Source: Candidatus Krumholzibacteriia bacterium (GTDB lineage: Bacteria > Krumholzibacteriota > Krumholzibacteriia > LZORAL124-64-63). From it: 8,014 bases of DNA. Both the position numbers and the translations under genes were made by a program. The stretch is from assembly GCA_030590265.1 (NCBI GenBank), contig JAUUYW010000148.1:1-8014 (forward strand), read 5' to 3'. The notes beneath the pieces are model-generated. The model saw only the letters and a program-made list of their open reading frames with translations. It had not been told where the DNA came from and ran no database searches. Positions 6,262 through 8,014 of the stretch are shown piece by piece. The first letter of the stretch is position 1, and every line of letters begins with the position of its first letter.

Positions 6262-8014
6262 ACTGACTGTTCATCGCCTGCCCGGCATTGCCCGCGGGTT
6301 TCAGGTGGAGACACCCGCCACGGTGAACATCATCACCGGGCCCAATGGTTCGGGCAAAAGTTCCTTGGTTCGGGCTGTGAGGCGCTTGCTCTGGACTCAT
6401 CTTGCCACCGACGCACCGTTTGCCGTCGAGGCCTTTTTTGAGAGGGACGGCTCTGTCTGGAAAGCCTCCCGGGAAGAAGGTGTGGATACACGTTGGTGGT
6501 GCCATGGTGAAACCGCCCCCGGGCCAACTCTTCCCGTTGGTCATGTGGCACGTTGCTATGAGCTGGGGATTCTGGATCTGGTTTTGCCCGCTGGAGGAGA
6601 AGTTGAAAACAAGCTGGCAGAGGTCATCAATCGGGAAATGTCCGGTGGAGTTAATCTCGATGAAGTGGGCGGAAAGATTTTTTCATTCGGGCCGCGTCTT
6701 GCCGCAAAAAAAAGAAATGAATGGCAAAATGCCAACAGCAACCTGAATGCCCTCCTGCGTGGTCAGCGCCATTTGGCCCAACAGGAAAATGACCTCACCG
6801 AAAAACGCCAGGAATTGGAAAAAACCAAAAATTCCGGCCTGCGACTGGAGCTGTTGGGCAAACTCAAGACCAGGAATGAAGTGGCTGGAAATCTGGAAAA
6901 AGCTCAAGCTACGCTGAAATCCTTTGCCCTGGGTCAGGATCGCGTACGACTGGAAGATGCTGACGATTTGGCAGCCCTGCAACAACAACTGCAGGAAAAA
7001 AATCGCAAAATCCAGGAGCGTCAAACCGTTCTTGACACCCTTCTTGAACAAGTTGAAAGCATCGCACTGCCTGCGGCCGCCCTCGCTGCCAATGACCCTG
7101 GCTTGCTGGCTAAACAGGTGCAAAGAATTTCCGACCTGCAGGGTGAAATCGATCGGCTGCAAGATGAGCTGGCCCGTGAAGAAAATGCACTGCTACAGGT
7201 TTTGCAGGAATTGGATCCTGCTGCGGATGACAAGGCTGTGGGCCCCAATCCAGGTCAGGAAATCTATGCGGAGTTGGCTAAAGTCTTTTTCCGTTTGAAA
7301 GTGAATCAAGCCGAGACGGAGGGTTTGGAAAATCTTCTGCATTTGCCTGAGTTTCAGGTTGACGGAAACAATAAAACCGAAGACCAAATCCTTGAAAAAG
7401 AAGCTGCCCTCAAATTTTTGCGCCGGTGGCTGGTTTCAGATTCACCGCAACCTGGTTTCCCCCACTTGATCGGCCTGGTTTCCGGATTGGTGGCCGCCTT
7501 TGGCGGTTGGTTGCTCTATGCCAACAATAGCAGCGTTGAAGGCCTGATAACTCTGTTCCTGGGGAGCTCTTTCACGGTCTTTTTTCTGGTGTGGATGTTG
7601 CGAGGCCGCGCTCAATCAAATAAAAATCTGAAGCAGGTTGTTTCCAAATGCCAGCAGGCAGTTCTTGAGATTCCTGAACCTCTGGACCGGGCCCATATTC
7701 AAAATCTGCTGGATCATGAAACCCGGGACACCTCAGCTAATCAGGTCCGAAAAAATCTGCACGACTTTTTGTCCAGCCACGTCAGTGGGCAGCAAGGCGA
7801 TGAGGATGAAATCAATACTCTGCTCGATCAATTACGCCAAAAACACGGGTTGGCCATGGATCGGGATACTCCCGAACTTTTGCATCTTCTGAACGCGGTT
7901 CCCCGTTTCCGGAAAGCCCAAGCTCAAGTTGCTTCCTTGAAAACCACCCTGGATCTTAAACAAGGTGAATTGGACCAATTGCTCACCAGCATTGGCCCTG
8001 CTTTTGTCGCCTTC
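6248..8014 (+). CDS. SbcC/Rad50-like ATPase of YhaN type with central membrane hairpin (3' end cut by window edge)
   Basis: Open for 589 codons to the right edge; the C-terminal half, with Walker B and the ABC signature, should lie beyond. The N-terminus MRLDKLTVHRLPGIARGF leads to a Walker A GPNGSGKSS (G31-S39), the usual RecF/SbcC/YhaN (AAA_27-like) head. A stretch near residues 140-160 (VNLDEVGGKIFSFGPRLAAKKRNEW) recalls the segment joining the YhaN head to its coiled coil. Residues about 160-320 are rich in Gln, Glu, Lys and Leu and read as coiled coil. Two hydrophobic helices follow, about 407-425 (LIGLVSGLVAAFGGWLLYA) and 432-451 (GLITLFLGSSFTVFFLVWML), joined by a short NNSSVE loop and closed by positive residues (RGRAQSNK), predicting a membrane hairpin with both arms cytoplasmic. 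The coiled coil resumes afterwards. I saw no CxxC zinc hook in the visible part, unlike true SbcC/Rad50. It partners with the overlapping nuclease gene. Function inferred from family and context. Confidence 0.88.
   Translation, partial: MRLDKLTVHRLPGIARGFQVETPATVNIITGPNGSGKSSLVRAVRRLLWTHLATDAPFAVEAFFERDGSVWKASREEGVDTRWWCHGETAPGPTLPVGHVARCYELGILDLVLPAGGEVENKLAEVINREMSGGVNLDEVGGKIFSFGPRLAAKKRNEWQNANSNLNALLRGQRHLAQQENDLTEKRQELEKTKNSGLRLELLGKLKTRNEVAGNLEKAQATLKSFALGQDRVRLEDADDLAALQQQLQEKNRKIQERQTVLDTLLEQVESIALPAAALAANDPGLLAKQVQRISDLQGEIDRLQDELAREENALLQVLQELDPAADDKAVGPNPGQEIYAELAKVFFRLKVNQAETEGLENLLHLPEFQVDGNNKTEDQILEKEAALKFLRRWLVSDSPQPGFPHLIGLVSGLVAAFGGWLLYANNSSVEGLITLFLGSSFTVFFLVWMLRGRAQSNKNLKQVVSKCQQAVLEIPEPLDRAHIQNLLDHETRDTSANQVRKNLHDFLSSHVSGQQGDEDEINTLLDQLRQKHGLAMDRDTPELLHLLNAVPRFRKAQAQVASLKTTLDLKQGELDQLLTSIGPAFVAF
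7466..7600 (+). other. Predicted two-helix transmembrane hairpin within the YhaN-like ATPase
   Basis: Encodes residues 407-451 of the ATPase: two hydrophobic runs of about 19-20 residues separated by a six-residue polar turn and followed by RGR. It occupies the centre of the long coiled coil, where SbcC and Rad50 carry their zinc hook. This suggests membrane tethering at the coil apex. Hydrophobicity is directly visible; topology is inferred from flanking charges. Confidence 0.7.

Noticed and set aside
6402..7298. Plus-strand frames of 114 and 124 codons (6402-6746, 6924-7298)
   Set aside because: Both are in another frame within the uninterrupted ATPase coding region and show no domain.

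Overview
The window reads as a chromosomal segment of a moderately GC-rich, probably Gram-negative bacterium. It carries one outward-facing partial gene for a secreted protein on the minus strand (1-601). A divergent intergenic region follows (602-1029), then five plus-strand genes with housekeeping, stress or regulatory roles. The lineage cannot be fixed from sequence alone. A secreted choice-of-anchor-J-like protein, a bacterial-type GlnRS, a Sec-containing SelD and a stand-alone HDOD protein together fit an FCB-group-like or deltaproteobacterial-type organism, for example a Krumholzibacteria-like lineage. This is inference with low confidence. No mobile element, CRISPR array, rRNA or tRNA gene was seen.

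Layout. (1) 1-601, minus: N-terminal 200 residues of a secreted protein with a clear signal peptide and one choice-of-anchor-J/cleaved-adhesin-like beta-sandwich domain, cut by the window edge. (2) 602-1029: divergent spacer with a good minus-strand promoter candidate and an imperfect inverted repeat whose half-site recurs over the promoter -10. (3) 1030-2751: glnS. (4) 2763-3815: selD, 11 nt after glnS and behind a perfect Shine-Dalgarno. Its codon 18 is an in-frame TGA exactly at the catalytic Cys/Sec position, followed by a stem-loop placed like a bacterial SECIS. A standard gene caller would miss the first 26 residues. (5) 3894-4769: HDOD-domain signalling protein. (6) 4770-4908: short spacer with a weak terminator-like hairpin and an extended -10 promoter candidate. 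(7) 4909-6261 and 6248-8014: an overlapping pair encoding an SbcD/Mre11/YhaO-like metallophosphoesterase and an SbcC/YhaN-like ATPase. The ATPase has a coiled coil interrupted by a two-helix membrane hairpin and runs off the right edge.

How the genes work together. glnS and selD form a translation-related unit: one charges tRNA-Gln, the other makes the selenophosphate needed to make Sec-tRNA. Because SelD here is itself apparently a selenoprotein, the organism should also encode selA, selB and selC elsewhere, and full-length SelD synthesis would depend on its own product. The nuclease/ATPase pair is a translationally coupled DNA-end-processing complex, predicted to be membrane tethered. The most notable point is the Sec-recoded selD. 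The second is the membrane-anchored SbcCD-like pair. I did not find a clearly undescribed multi-gene system.
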